Origin: Macrothele yani
Lineage: Eukaryota > Arthropoda > Arachnida > Araneae > Macrothelidae
Direction of reading: 5' to 3'
Assembly: GCA_039090855.1 (NCBI GenBank)
Contig: CM077011.1
Location: 136,464,749 to 136,528,748, forward strand
Length of the DNA stretch: 64,000 nt
In this document: positions 10,901 to 22,498 of the stretch, one piece after another
Layout of the letters: each line of letters opens with the position of its first letter
Position numbering within the stretch: position 1 is the stretch's first letter
Translations under genes and position numbers: made by a program
The notes under the pieces: generated by a model
The model's database searches: none
Seen by the model: only the letters and a program-made list of their open reading frames with translations
What the model was told of the DNA's origin: nothing

Positions 10901-11025
10901 CTGGATTTTTGTAATGACTGCAGGAAGATCAGAGGTGGGCACATGAGGGAAAATGAAATCTACATATGTATCAGTGTCAGCTGGTATGGTCATGTCACTC
11001 ATAAACTTTAAGGTTGACCAAATAC
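10901..11025 (-). CDS. Candidate host exon A, unrecognised protein
   Basis: On the minus strand an open segment of 2 + 41 codons lies between an acceptor (ACATTTTGTAG before 11025) and a donor (CCAG|GTATTTTGT at 10901). It encodes IWSTLKFMSDMTIPADTDTY and then FPHVPTSDLPAVITKIQ. The composition is that of an ordinary conserved protein and not of any transposon nearby. The other two frames contain stops. It starts with a split codon and ends at phase 0. I do not recognise the family. It could belong to the same gene as the candidate exons at 26428 and 41358, all on the same strand, with at least one further exon needed between this one and 26428 by phase. Confidence 0.45.
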
Positions 11026-12414
11026 CTACAAAATGTGTAACTAAGTGAGCAAAATTATCCAACTATTTCATTTCAATAATTTATCAGTTATACTAAAAGT
11101 ATTTTTAATAAGAATACTCTTTTAAAATACAAAGTTTATACCCCAAACATGCATAACATTTTTTCTGAAATATGTAAAATTAATTTATTCAATAACATTG
11201 ACAAAGGATCATCAGCAAAATTTTCATAGTTGTGGTAATATCAAATATTTTTCTTAGCTACAAAAATAATCTTAAAATTGAAATACAAATACAGCCTCAA
11301 TTATGTTTGCAAAGCATTGTTCTTAAAGTTAAACATGCGTATAAACTACATACTGATGTGCAGTAACATACGCATGGGTATCCGAGTATGTTGCTGCATC
11401 TGCTGGCTCACTTCCAAGTAAACAGTGCTACATATCAGCTTTGTGTTGGGTAACTCTACTAAGCGTATCAAAACCATTTTAACTATGATGGACTAAAATG
11501 AAAATATAAATATCTGCCTAGCTCAATAGTGATTCTAGTGAGAGTGTACAAAGATGACAGAAAGCATTCTACTAACATTGCCTTACCTTACAAGGTGAGG
11601 ACAACTGTAACTACTCCCTTTTGTTATTAAATGAATTTGCTGCAACTTGACTGTTTATCATCACTTAGAATGTGTGTGGCTCTATTGAGGCAAGGGGTTG
11701 GTTGAAAGACTGAACTGCAAGGAGAAGCCAGGGCAGCTCCCATCTGTCAATCAATTACTGAACCTCCCCGGCATTCTAGTGCCAGACCGGGTGAGCTCTT
11801 GAGCTCTTTGCTGAAGGTGTCTTTTGACAATCCAACTACCCCGTGTCTTACCATCATACATGAGACCGGCCGATGACAAAAAAAGCTGAACTTTTTAACT
11901 GGGTGGAAAATTGGGACACGCGAATGCGCGGTGAGCAAATTCAAATACAGCATATATACAATATTTAAGAGTACGCTAGCCATATGGAATTATTTTCTGT
12001 AAATTATGTAAGTAAATATTAAAGTGAAGCACATTATTATATTCACAATAGACAAGTAGGGATTTAAGAACAAAATAAAATGAAATATTTAAAAAAATCA
12101 GATTTAAAACTTACATGTGAATCTTTACTAGCTAAATCCTGAGGTGAAAAGTATTTGTCTAGGAAAGTTTGTGAATTTAGTCAAGCAATTAGAAACTTGC
12201 AAGAATTAGAAACATATATCCACAGCTTAGTTTTTAGTCATTGAAGAAGTCAATAAAGTATTTCTCAATGTAACCTTATAAAATGGCTTGCAAAATTTTA
12301 TGCTTGCTTGTGAATATGGTGACATGAATCTCCATCAACGTCAAGCAAGTGGGGAGATTTTCTCTGCCGAATTCTTGTCTTTAACCCTGTTTTTGAGCCT
12401 CTCATGACACATTC
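11026..12414. other. AT-rich non-coding sequence with one interspersed repeat
   Basis: Apart from the repeat at 11655-11840, I see only AT-rich sequence without transposon motifs, fitting an intron of the gene carrying exon A. Confidence 0.5.
11655..11840. repeat. Interspersed repeat shared with 27005-27175
   Basis: TTTATCATCACTTAGAATG, GAGGGGTTGGTTGAAAGACT (here GGGGTTGGTTG), CAGCTCCC(A/G)TCTGTCAATC and GGCATTCTAGTGCC occur in the same order at both loci, at roughly 80-85 per cent identity. Length and dispersal suggest a SINE or short non-autonomous element; I cannot assign it. Confidence 0.7.
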
Positions 12415-13225
12415 TTTCCACTTAGCTTTCAAACAAGCAAAACAAATTCCTTCTTAGAGAGAAAGAATGGAAAAAAATAACAAACAAAAAACGGAAAGCT
12501 GCGTCACGAACTTTTTAGAGGCTTCGGCCCAACGTAATACTGGCCCAAAGCCGTGCCTCCCCCCCCCCTAGCTTTCAAACATGCAAAACACATTCTTCCT
12601 TAGAAAAAAAAAAAAAAAGGAAAGAAACAGAGTTGCGTCACGAACTTTGTTCAGCGGCTTCGGGCCGACGTTATCCTAGCCGGGCGCCGTGCTTTCTTTC
12701 CACTAAGTTTTCAAACAAGCAGAACACATTCCTCCTCCTTAGAAAAAAAAAAAAAAAAAAGGTTCGTCACGAACATGGTTCAGAGGCATCGGGCAGAAGC
12801 AATTCCGGGCAACAGCGAAAGCACGTCCGAACCAACGTAATTCCGGGCAACAGCGAAAGCACGTCCGAACCAACGTAATTCCGGATCACGGCAAAAGAAG
12901 ACCACCAGGCCTACATAATCCCGCGGCGTGGCGCCATTCTTCCTTTCCACTAAGCTTTCAAACAAGCAAAACAAATTCCTTCTCTTCGGGGGGGGGGGTG
13001 GTAGAACGAATTTAAGAAAAGAAAGCTGCGTCACGAACTTTATTTAGACGCTTCAGGTCGACGTTAATCCTGGGCCACGGCGAAAGAAGCACGACGGGCA
13101 TTTTTTTTTTTTTTTTGTTCACACTTTGAAACAAGCAAAACAAATTCCACCACCTGAGAAAAAAAAAAAAAAAGACAAAGGGCTGTGTTACGAACTTTGT
13201 TCAGAGGCTTTTACGTCGATTATTT
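12415..13225. repeat. Five-unit tandem repeat, units about 130-230 bp
   Basis: Each unit begins with TTTCAAACAAGCAAAACAAA or a near variant (12428, 12575, 12708, 12956, 13124). It then has an A run, then GCGTCACGAACTTT and a G+C-rich part with CGACGT. Within the third unit a 38-bp segment (CCGGGCAACAGCGAAAGCAC...) is repeated exactly twice at 12804-12879. The array sits beside hAT-like end sequence and may be an internal satellite of such an element. Confidence 0.8.
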
Positions 13226-14058
13226 ACAAAATCAGTAAAACTTTCTTAATAACAGCGAAAATCTGAATATCCATAATTTTTTTATTAGTCACCCGTAATC
13301 CCGGGGGAAATCCATAATAATTACGGAGATTCCGTATTTTTTGGCATCTTCCGTAGGAAGAGGATTCACGAGAGCTTCGATTCTCGAACGATCTCAGAAA
13401 AGCGGGAACGCATTCGGGTACATTTGCAAATTACAAGAGAGAGTTTCTGGCGATGACGTCACGGATAGAATCAAGCGGATAGTTTGGCCCTGATAGAATG
13501 CAGAGTGGCGATTTCCCGCAAGACACGGAAAGGGCTGCGGGAGTTTCCCTAACGCACGAAGTAGGCGGAGCTTCCACCCTTTGCGCTGCGATGCTCAAGT
13601 GACTGACAACCCATCCATTCTTGACAGCATTAAACGAATTGATCTCCTGACTCCACCCTCCAACATTTCTTCCTGCCCCCGCGTCTGCTCCAAAAGCAAC
13701 GCTTTCAGCTAGAAAGCGCTTAGTTCTTTTACTCCACAAAAAAGCGGAATCGCGGAATTCCGCTTTTTTATTTTTCTATAGAACGACGACCCCCCCCCCC
13801 CTAAAAAATCCTGAAAAATTTCTCTTCATTTTTGCAATGACCTCAAGAATGACCAAAATGATGCCGAAAAAAGCGGAATTCCGCGAATTCGCGGAAGAAT
13901 CTCATGTATGTACCATACAAAAAATTCGAGCCGCTGTGTCCATTTCCACAGGTTAACAGTACGATTACATATGACTCACTAAAAGTCACTTCAAAATTCT
14001 CTATGAAGATACGATTACTGAAGTAGAATTAAAATTCGTGTTAAGTTGACAATAAGGA
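13226..14058. other. hAT-like debris with GCGGAATTCCGC hairpin
   Basis: GGAGATTCCGTATTTTTTGGC near 13325 resembles a hAT-A end. AAAAAAGCGGAAT (13739) and ATTCCGCTTTTTT (13758) form a short hairpin, and a related AAAAAGCGGAATTCCGCG lies at 13870. The motif series CCAAAATGATG..GAAAA..GCGGAATT is shared with the hAT elements at 21995 and 48435. An open frame at 13431-13739 (minus) has no recognisable domain. Confidence 0.5.
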
Positions 14059-14376
14059 TTTCGAAGATGAAAGTAAAAGACGATCTAAAAACATAAAAAA
14101 TCAACAATTAGCTCATGATTACTTGATGGCTACTGCATTTAATGACTGGCTAAAAACGCATGACAAGCTGAAGTAATGTTAGCTTAAAGCTAAAGGGTTG
14201 CTGGCCTGATGCTAACCTTTAGTAAGGTCGAAAGATCTTGCCATTGTAAATACCATTACTTTAGTTTGTCATGAATTTTCAACCAGTCATTAAATGCAGT
14301 AGCAATCAACTAATCATGAGCTAATTGTTGGTGTTTATGTTTTTAGATTGTGATTTTACTTTTGTCTTCAAAAATT
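14059..14376. repeat. Inverted repeat, arms about 118 bp
   Basis: The left arm (14059-14177) and right arm (14259-14376) pair over their full length at about 85 per cent, for example CTGCATTTAATGACTGG against CCAGTCATTAAATGCAG and CAACAATTAGCTCATGATTA against its complement. The 80-bp spacer has no coding content. It abuts the RTE-B fragment at 14387 and looks like a fold-back or MITE-type unit. Confidence 0.85.
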
Positions 14377-14386
14377 TTATTAAGAG

Positions 14387-14527
14387 ATGCATGCTTTGTG
14401 TAACCAAGAAAGATATGAAACTCATGGGGTCAGGAAGATTATGAGGTTTGATGGCTTCATGATCAAAGTAAAGACCTTAACCTTGCAATAGAAATAGAAT
14501 GAACGTACCATTGGACAAATGAAATAC
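14387..14527 (+). pseudogene. RTE-B LINE fragment, left half of a split copy
   Basis: GATGCATGCTTTGTGTAACC and following bases match the segment of RTE-B at 6795-6930 encoding RCMLGVTRRDKKR...HTARRTDH. The match breaks at ACCATTGGACAAATGAAATAC|TA, where a Tc1 element begins, and resumes at 19221. Confidence 0.85.
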
Positions 14528-14789
14528 TACAGTCAATTTAAGGAAAATCAAGATTTTCAAAGAAACAATTACTAGTCAGAGGTATTTTGAAAAAATGACC
14601 CCACAAATGTATACTTACATTCTTTAGAACACAAAAAGATCGACATCAATCAGTACTTTGTGTGGCCACTTTTTTTTTTTTTTTTTTTTTGGACAGACAA
14701 AGTACGATATGGCTGGTATATTCTCAATGAGGGATTTGCTGTAGTCACTTGAGATGTCTTTGCACCACACGCATTTTATCGTGTCAATC

Positions 14790-15310
14790 AAAGCTTGGGA
14801 ATTTTATAGCTGTTTTTCTGCTACCTTGTCATGTAAAATGGTCCACAAATTTTCAATGGGGTTAAGATCGGGACTATTACTGAGCCAGTCAAGCACAGTT
14901 ATGTCTTTCCTCTGCAGGTAGTCCTTTACTGTCTTTGATCTGTGGCATGGAGTACCATCATGCATAAAAATTGTGCATTTGTGCAGTTGCACATGAGTTA
15001 ACAGCTTCTCACTTAAGCGGCCAGTCATGGTAGTGCCTGTCAGCAAAAAGGATAATGAAGCAGTACCGAATGCTAACATAGCACCTAATATTATCTGACT
15101 AAGAGGCTATCTCGTGGTGCTAACGGTGTATTTTTCATCAAACCTTTTGCCTTTGGGTCGTCTAACATATGCTTCACGTAATTCAAATTGATGCACAGTT
15201 GATTCATCGGAAAAAGAACTTGGCTCCAATTTTCAGCAGTCCATGATTGATGAAGCTTTGCAAATTGGAGTCTTTTTTTTTTTTTCATGATAGAGGTTAG
15301 TCTAGGTTTA
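14790..15310 (-). pseudogene. Tc1 transposase (DD34E), degraded
   Basis: Minus-strand segments read RLQFAKLHQSWTAENWSQVL (the normal position before the first catalytic Asp), then IFMHDGTPCHRSKTVKDYL (second Asp in the HDG motif) and DWLSNSPDLNPIENLWTIL (SPDLNPIE motif with the third acidic residue). Frameshifts break it near 15085. Upstream bases to about 15640 have faint helix-turn-helix-like similarity before the LINE insertion. Known Tc1 enzymes cut and paste DNA at TA; this copy cannot. Confidence 0.88.
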
Positions 15311-15661
15311 TGTGCAGGTTAATAAGACTTTAATCCAAAGTCTTCACTAAAACATCGGAAAACAGCGCTAACACTAATATCAGACTCTTTTGAATGTAGA
15401 AAGGCCTCGATTTTCTTGCATGAACTCCTTGGAGAATGCACAACTATTCACCTTATGGTATTGTCATCACATGGGGTTGTTTTCCTTGCACGTCCACTTC
15501 TCTTTCAGTAGCTAAATTTACCTGTATCTCAATATTTCATGATCGTATTATGAATAGCAGTCTTGATCACATTCACCTTTCTGCTTATGCCATGTTCGGA
15601 GTATCCTTCATGATGTAGTCACTATTTGTGTATTCTAAGTTAATAATGCTTTTTTGCCAAT

Positions 15662-18600
15662 TTTTCATATCACTAAGCTGTTCTCTGAGATTCAGAGGTT
15701 AGCTCCAAGAAGAAACACAAACTTACACATATTTTTACTTATTGTTGTCGTATCAAACTTCTCCATTTACAGCGATCTTGACATACAACTCGTGCCTCAC
15801 TGACATCCATTACACGCCGTACACAAGATCTTTTATACTTCATACTCATAATCTTTTTCTCATGCAGACACTCCTGAATCTGATCCACCCATGTCTTCCT
15901 TGGCCTTCCTCTGCCTTTCCTTCCTGCCACTTGGGCTGAAAAGATTTTCTTAGTAAGCATTTCCTCACTCATTCTTTCAACATGGCCAAACCACCAAAGC
16001 ATATTGGTCTCCACCTTGCTAACAACATTTTGCTTCACATCACACAACTGCAATACATCTTCATTTCTCACACAATCATATTGTGTCTTGCCACAAACCC
16101 CACGTAAGTAACGCATTTCTCCAGCACACAAACGACTCCTATGTTTCTTCTGCAGTACCCAGGTTTCACTGCCATACATCAGAGTAGGAACAATTACTGT
16201 TTCATACACAGCCATGCGGGATTCCCTAGAGAACCCATCATTCCTGTGAAAACCTCCCAGAGCAGCTATTTTTTTCAAAGAAGAATTCACTCGCCTACTG
16301 ATTTCACCATCCAATTTGTTCTCTCTGTCAAACATGCTTCCTAAATACACAAACTCACTCACCTGGTCAATCACAGTGCCATTTATACTTACATTACATT
16401 CAGTGCTACCCATTCCTCTCTCAAACACCATAACTTTGGTTTTTCCCTTATTTATACTCGGTTTGAATTTATGCAAACTTCGTGCATCCGTGTCAACATA
16501 CTCTGCAACTCACTTTTGCTCTCTGCCAACAGGACAGTGTCATCAGCATACAGCAATCTACACACATAGATATCACTAAGACATAAACCACTATTATCTA
16601 TTTTAGCATCACGCATACATGCATCCATAAATATATGAAACAGCCATGGTGACATTAAACAACCTTGTCTAACTCCTGCACCAATGGAAACCCATTTTGA
16701 TAAAACATCATTCACTCGTACACAAGCTCTACTACCAGCATACATGGCTTTTACACTATTAAGTAGATTTTCAGTAACACCATATTCATTCAATACCTTC
16801 CACAAAAGTGTCCTATTCACTCGGTCGTAAGTTTTCTCTAAATCTATGAAGGCAGTAAAAACTTTCTTCCCAACAGCCAGATACTTTTCAATCATTGTGT
16901 GTTATGCAAAAATCTGGTTAGTGCAGCCTTTACCAGGCATAAAACCACTCTGAACATCCCACACTTTCAATGATGTAAGACCCTGTACTTTTTCAATAAC
17001 AACCTTACCAAACATTTTCCCTGGCACACTCAGTAGGCTAATACCACGATAGTTCTTGCATTCAGGCTGATCACCTTTTCCCTTATACAAGGGAACAATG
17101 ATAACATCCTTCCAATCCCGAGGAACCATTCCTAACTCCCAGCACAACTGGCATATTTCAGTTAACCAGTCAATTATACAGTCATCACCAAATTTCAACA
17201 TCTCTGCAGTTATGCCATCAAGTCCTGGAGCCTTACCATTCTGAAGAGATTTTAGAGCTTTACACACTTCTTCTCTTGAGATCCCTCCTGTGCTTTCATC
17301 CCTCACTGTGACATCATCTGCGTCTGTCTCAGAATCATCTTTGCTTTCCTGATCTAATAACTCACAGAAGTATTCACCCCATCTGTCACTTAACTCATTG
17401 GGCTCCCATATCATTTCCCCAATCTCATTCTTCACACAACTTACAACTTTGTTTCCCCTATTTTTCCTGAGTCTCGTGTACTTCCAGAAGGACTTCCTAT
17501 CTTTCCAAAAAGCCAGTTCATGCCTTTCCACTTTCTCCTTCCTATCTTTTGCCTTACTGTGGGGAACCAGCATAGCAGCTTCACGCTTCTTACAGCGATA
17601 TTCATCCACAGAGACTCTACCTTGCAACATCCCCAAATAGGTTTCCTTCTTTCTCTTTACTGCCTCTTCAATCTCACTATTCCACCAAGCATCACCTCTA
17701 TTGTTACCCACTATTGCAGTGCCACAAACCTCTTTAGCAGCAGTGACAACACAGTTCTTAAAACATTCCCACTTCTTTTCTACATCCCTCTCACCAGACT
17801 TCAGATCCTTCAGTCGTTCTCTGAGTAAGTCAGAATACCGCTGATGATCTTCAAGGAGCCTATCAACCTTTATTCTTTCTATCCTGGGTCTCTTCCTATT
17901 CCTTTTCCTCCAACCAACATTAAGTTTCACTCGTGACACTACCAAGTAATGATCAAAACCAACATCCGCACCTCTCATCACACGGGTGTCAACAACTAAG
18001 TGTTTCAAACACTGATCGTAGACAACAAAATCTATTGCACTCTTTTGACCAAGAGTATGATTTTCCCAAGTATATGTGTGGATATACTTGTGGTTGAAAA
18101 ATGTATTAGATACACACAAACCATTCTCAATGCAGAGTTCAATTAATCTTTCACCATTAACAGTCACACAAGGATCGTTAAACTTACCCAGAACATTGTC
18201 AGAAATTGCATTCTGCACACCTACTCTAGCATCGAAATCCCCTACTATTATAACATTTTCTCTAGCACCAAACTGGCTCAAAACAGCTTTTAGCTCATTC
18301 CAGAAATTTTCTTTCTTATCAGAAGGTTCCGAGTCACAAGGAGCATACACTACAACAATTACAATTCTCTGAAGTTTCACTTTCAAACGAATCCAGAGAA
18401 TTCTCTCACTTATGCAACTATAATGAATCAAGTTGTTCTTCATCTTTTCACTTAAAATCACACCTACACCAGCCTGTCCTCTCATATTATCCAATACTCC
18501 AGACCACACACTCACCGTGCCATTCACTTCTTCTACCCCAATTTCCTTCTTTTTGGTTTCACTTACACACAGCACATCCAGTCTATACTTATTCATCTCC

Positions 18601-18898
18601 TCAATCACCTCACTCATCTTGCCATTTATACCTCTAGTATTCCATACACCAATCTTACATTCACTCAGCCGAGATCTCTTTCTCATACGCCGTTTAGAAA
18701 GTCCAGGTCGATTCTGTGGTGGACCGTCCTTCTCAAGTGTGGTAGGTCCACCATATCCCACACTTGAGTCATTCTTAATATTTCTTTTAGTCTTTTTAAT
18801 CAGGTAAGTCCATCAGTGTGGGGGATTAGCCCACAGCTGAGGGTTCCAATTGGTCATTCAACCTCATGATTCTGGAACAAAGTCCAGTGAGTTGGGGT
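15662..18898 (-). mobile_element. Full-length RTE-A LINE
   Basis: Reading the minus strand, a leader of about 137 bp precedes an ATG at 18761, followed by a single roughly 1,007-codon open region and a short 3' tail ending AACAGCTTAGTGATATG. CTTTTTTGCCAAT (15649-15661) and CTTTTTGCCAAT (18899-18910) flank the element and are the likely 12-13-bp target duplication. One ORF with endonuclease plus reverse transcriptase and no poly(A) tail fits the RTE group. It interrupts the Tc1 at 14530-19218. Confidence 0.9.
15739..18761 (-). pseudogene. RTE-A LINE ORF: APE-type endonuclease plus reverse transcriptase
   Basis: Residues about 35-260 form an apurinic endonuclease-like domain: VWNTRGINGK, CVSETK (catalytic Glu), VVYAPCD, GDFDARVG, SAIDFVVYD and GFDHYLVV (catalytic His). 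The reverse transcriptase follows with KSLQNGKAPGLDGITAEML, CKNYRGISLLSVPGK, FIDLEKTYDRVNR, GVRQGCLMSPWLF and LLYADDTVLLAES (YADD catalytic pair). The C-terminal part has LGSMFDRENKLDGEISRR, a YGSETW segment and GRPRKTWVDQIQECLHEK. Two single-base frameshifts break it, near 16900 (after GCTNQIFA) and near 16465 (after CINSNRV). Otherwise it is nearly complete, so this copy is probably young compared with the other fragments. Confidence 0.92.
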
Positions 18899-19220
18899 CT
18901 TTTTGCCAATGTCACGCAGAACTAGCTTGCACCTCTCCAAGATTCACAGAGGCCCTAGTTGCTGTTGTGTGTGCCATTGTTACCATGGAGCGCCCCAAGG
19001 AGGCAAACCCATCGCTCATATAGAAAATACGTACAAGACTTCTCAGCATGAAAACCAGAAGCAAACTGATGCTCACATGCTTACCCCAACTCTATCAACA
19101 ATTGCAGCTGTAGTATGATGAAACACCGACAGGAAGTTGAGTAACACAGACAGTAGCTGACGCAATCAGCAGAAATCTCCTATACCAACCAATGGTCTAA
19201 AACTTTTGCAAGTGACTGTA

Positions 19221-19366
19221 GAATAGATACCATGGGAAAAGAAAAGTCCCAAAAGAAAACCACATAGGAGATGGGTGGACGAAATTCGAAATTATGCTAG
19301 TGTCATGGAAGAGACTTCAGGTAATGTTTGCCTAGCCGAGGACTGAGTGTGGTTGATATATAGAGG
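19221..19366 (+). pseudogene. RTE-B LINE fragment, right half of the split copy
   Basis: Resumes after the Tc1: CCATGGGAAAAGAAAAGTCC and GGAGATGGGTGGACGAAATT, matching the segment of the copy at 6319-7175 encoding GRWVDEIRKYAG. It ends near GTTGATATATAG, corresponding to the 3' terminus of the family. Confidence 0.85.
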
Positions 19367-19422
19367 GTGGCCGGATGGAAGGTTTCCAAAACAAAAAAAA
19401 ATTATTTCTAGAAAAGTATGTA

Positions 19423-20655
19423 CACTCACAGACATTGAAATTTGCGCACCTAGACGAAAACATGCTGCAACTATTAAGCTTTGCAAATAGCTAGAGTGCA
19501 TGCTGGTACCCAAATGATCCACGTTTGGTGCGACTGTGCACGACCGCACACTCTGTGGTGGCACTGCAAGCATGAACCGGCAGCCTTATAAACCGCCGTA
19601 CAGTCGATGCCCCATGAAAGCGAATACCACCTGCCAATGCAAGCAAGAGTACAGACTGACAAGAATGTCGCGTAGATGCCAGAGACATCAATGTACGCAA
19701 CTTACGGACTTTGAGAGAGGCCTGATCATCGGGTTGAAAACCGCAGGGTGGTTGGCGCACGTATGGCCCGCCACAAGGATCATTCTGAGCGTGACGTCAG
19801 ACTGTGTTGGGATCAGCGGACACGTGATGGCACTGCCACACAGCTGTGCGGCTCCGGATGGACCAGGAGGACCACTGGTAGAGAGGATCAAAGGATCATG
19901 CGCCAGGCACGAACGGATAACACAAGGACCTGGTCCATTATACAGGCAGATGTAGCGGCTCCTGTGTGCCCACGAACCATTTCCTGACGCCTCACGGAAG
20001 TGAATCTGCAATCCCAGCTCCCCTTATGCATGCTGCCATTAACACCGGAACATCGCCTGCTCCGTTTGCAGTGGTGCCAGGCCAGAGTGACGTGGGGTAT
20101 TCAGCAATGAGTGCAGCTTCGTTTTGGGGACAGATGATCAAGTCCGAGTGTAGAGGTCCATGGGTTAACGGCACAATCCCAACCTCGATATCGAGCGCCA
20201 CACCTCCCCCACTGCAGGCATTATGGTCTGGGGGGCCATAGTCTACGATAGCCAATCAGCTCTAGTAGTGGTACATGGGTCACTGACGGGCCAGCGGTAT
20301 TTGGATGAGATCCTATGGCCCCATGTGCTCCCATTCCTGGCCAGGATTCTAGGTGCGTTATACCAGCAGGATAATGCCCGCCCGCACACGGCTCAGGTTG
20401 CCCAGGACTGCTTACGACATGTCCAGGCACTTCCATGGCATGCCCGCTTTCCAGACATGTCCCCTACTGAGCATGTGTGGGGCCAGTTGAAACACTAGCT
20501 GCCGGCTGCACTAGCCGGGATTTGGAGCACACCATCCAACACACGAGGGCCAGTCTGCTGCAAGAAAACAACACGCGTCTGTTCCCCTCCATGCTGGACC
20601 GTAATGCAGCATGTATCGCCGCACGAGGCGGTGCAACCCGCTATTAAAGATATTC
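19423..20655 (+). pseudogene. Tc1-like transposon with broken transposase
   Basis: A likely left end TA|CACTCACAGACATTG is followed by a leader and a plus-strand transposase: LTDFERGLIIGLKTAGW (N-terminal helix-turn-helix), QSDVGY-type central remnants, and YQQDNARPHTAQVAQDCL (second catalytic Asp) with FPDMSPTEHVWGQL (SP-rich third motif). At least four frame changes occur between 19680 and 20500. The expected right inverted end is not visible; the copy seems truncated where the next element starts. Confidence 0.8.
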
Positions 20656-21623
20656 ACTTCTGGTTTGCGTTATCAAAGAGGGAATATTTATAATTCTTTT
20701 TCTATGTGCCAGCTAATGTCAGCATCCCAGCTGACCGCAGATGAGCTCAGCCAAAATATCGACCCCACAGGTGATGGTTTTGAGTGTGTGTTGTGGCATG
20801 CTGAAATATAGTCTGTTGCTGCTGTTAAACATCATTTTATAAAGCGATATGGACGAAAACCCCCATTTCTGGGACAACTAACTCAGGATACTAGAAGTCT
20901 GTTACATGAAGTCTCCTGGAAAGCCATGAACATCTCAGGGAAATATCAAATGTATCAGAGAGGCATTCCAGTGAAGTTTGCGCAAATCAATTCACGCTGT
21001 TCACAGCTAAACCATCCACATTCAATGGCGCACGATGTGGAGCACAAGTGGCTTCGTCTACGAGATTACAAGATTCTAGTGCTTCAGGCACTGAAACTGA
21101 ATGACCATGTTGCACGCACAAACTTCACTTTAGAAATGCTGTAAAGGATTGAGACAACACCCGATTTCCTCCACCAAGTATGCTTCTCCGATGAGGTGAC
21201 CTTTCATGTCAGTGGGACTGTGAATCGGCACAACTGCAGGATTTGTGGTAATGAAAAATCCACATTCTTTTTGGAAGAAATGGTCACCAGAATCTCCTAC
21301 CTGGACATGCTGAAACTGTTTGTGGCAGCACTGCAAACCGTCTTTCTCAACACAACCGGGCGCCGCCACATTTCAGCTCATCGTTAGGGATTACCTGGAC
21401 AGGGTTGCCATTTATATGGGCTTTAAAAATCCCCCGAGTTTTCCAGATTTTCCAGAAGATAATTTCGCATGAAATTTCAGGAAAATTTGCACATTATGAG
21501 TTTCAGGAGCTTCAGAAAATTCCAGAACTACCTTTTTGACAAATTTTTTTCATTAACTGGGAAATCAGGACGTACAAGGCTTGATATGGGAAAGGTACCA
21601 TTGGTTTCGGAATCTGGAACTTT

Positions 21624-21911
21624 TTAAGAAACGGTTCTAGCATTGATGCAACAAATGAAAAAAAATGCCAACTTTGCTAAAATAAGTTTATCCATGCAAG
21701 CTTTTTCAACTTGATCACAAGTAAAGGTATTAGGTAGTGATCGAATACTATCTATGTACTTTTTAACGTCTGGGAAGACCTGAACAGCTCGCTGAGAAAC
21801 AGCTGCATTTTCCATCCATCTGACCTGGCAAAATTTCAAAGGAAATGTAGAACTTCCAGTAATGGCAAAATAATGAGCACGCCTACGCATTAAAATGATA
21901 TTTAATAACAA
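21624..21911 (-). pseudogene. hAT transposase fragment
   Basis: The minus strand encodes RRRAHYFAITGSSTFPLKF, QVRWMENAAVSQRAVQVFP and EKACMDKLILAKLAFF. The pattern 'R-W-x-E-N' followed by an 'R-A-x-x-x-x-P' helix is characteristic of the region after the second catalytic Asp in a common invertebrate hAT subfamily. Catalytic residues themselves are missing here, so this is an internal fragment only. Confidence 0.75.
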
Positions 21912-22498
21912 TACTCGGCAAAAGAAATTAGGATTCTATAATCCTAATATATGGAAAATCTTCACGTCATTTAACTTCCGTTTTCGAGAACGAACCAAAA
22001 TGATGGCGGAAAAGGCGGAATTTCGTGAATTCACAAAATAATATCCTATATAAGTAAGGAGTGACTAAAAAATTTAAAAACACTAATTTTATGGTAGATT
22101 AAAGTGAAAAATCGGTACTTCATTGCTCACTCTGCCATGAAATAATTTTACAGGGCACGGAAACTGCGCGGATTCCATCACGGACAGATTAAGCACCGGT
22201 CTAGAAATTTAATTTCATTTAATGAAAGGGAGAGGGGTAAAAATGATTGATCTCTATTGATTAGTTTTGAAGAAGTATGTATTAGAAATAGGGAAACATG
22301 CATTTCATCAGAAAAAAATCTTCAAAAATACAAGGTCACTCCTTTTCACTATCACCGAAGATATTAAAAACAAGGAACATGATCAGAAAACGTTAAAAAT
22401 AAAAATATAATCAGGCATAGAAAAAAAAAAAAAAAAAAAAAAAAGGAAACTTCGACAGATAAATGTATTCTGTGGAAACAGAAAATGATGTGACATTC

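Larger units (their letters stand above)
14530..19218 (-). mobile_element. Tc1-type transposon with a nested full-length LINE
   Basis: TA|CAGTCAATTT at the left and, on the minus strand, TA|CAGTCACTTGC at the right form short inverted ends with the TA target duplication (14528-14529, 19219-19220). Excising the interval restores the RTE-B sequence GAAATACTAGAATAGATACC, encoding the EIL..IP segment of that LINE. Without the nested LINE (15662-18898) the element is about 1.4 kb, the normal Tc1 size. Confidence 0.88.

Noticed and set aside
13431..13739. 102-codon minus-strand frame
   Set aside because: No domain, GC-richer patch within hAT debris; chance open frame is the simplest reading.
19688..20436. 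Several long Pro/Gly-rich open frames on the minus strand
   Set aside because: They lie antisense to the GC-rich Tc1-like transposase at 19660-20510.
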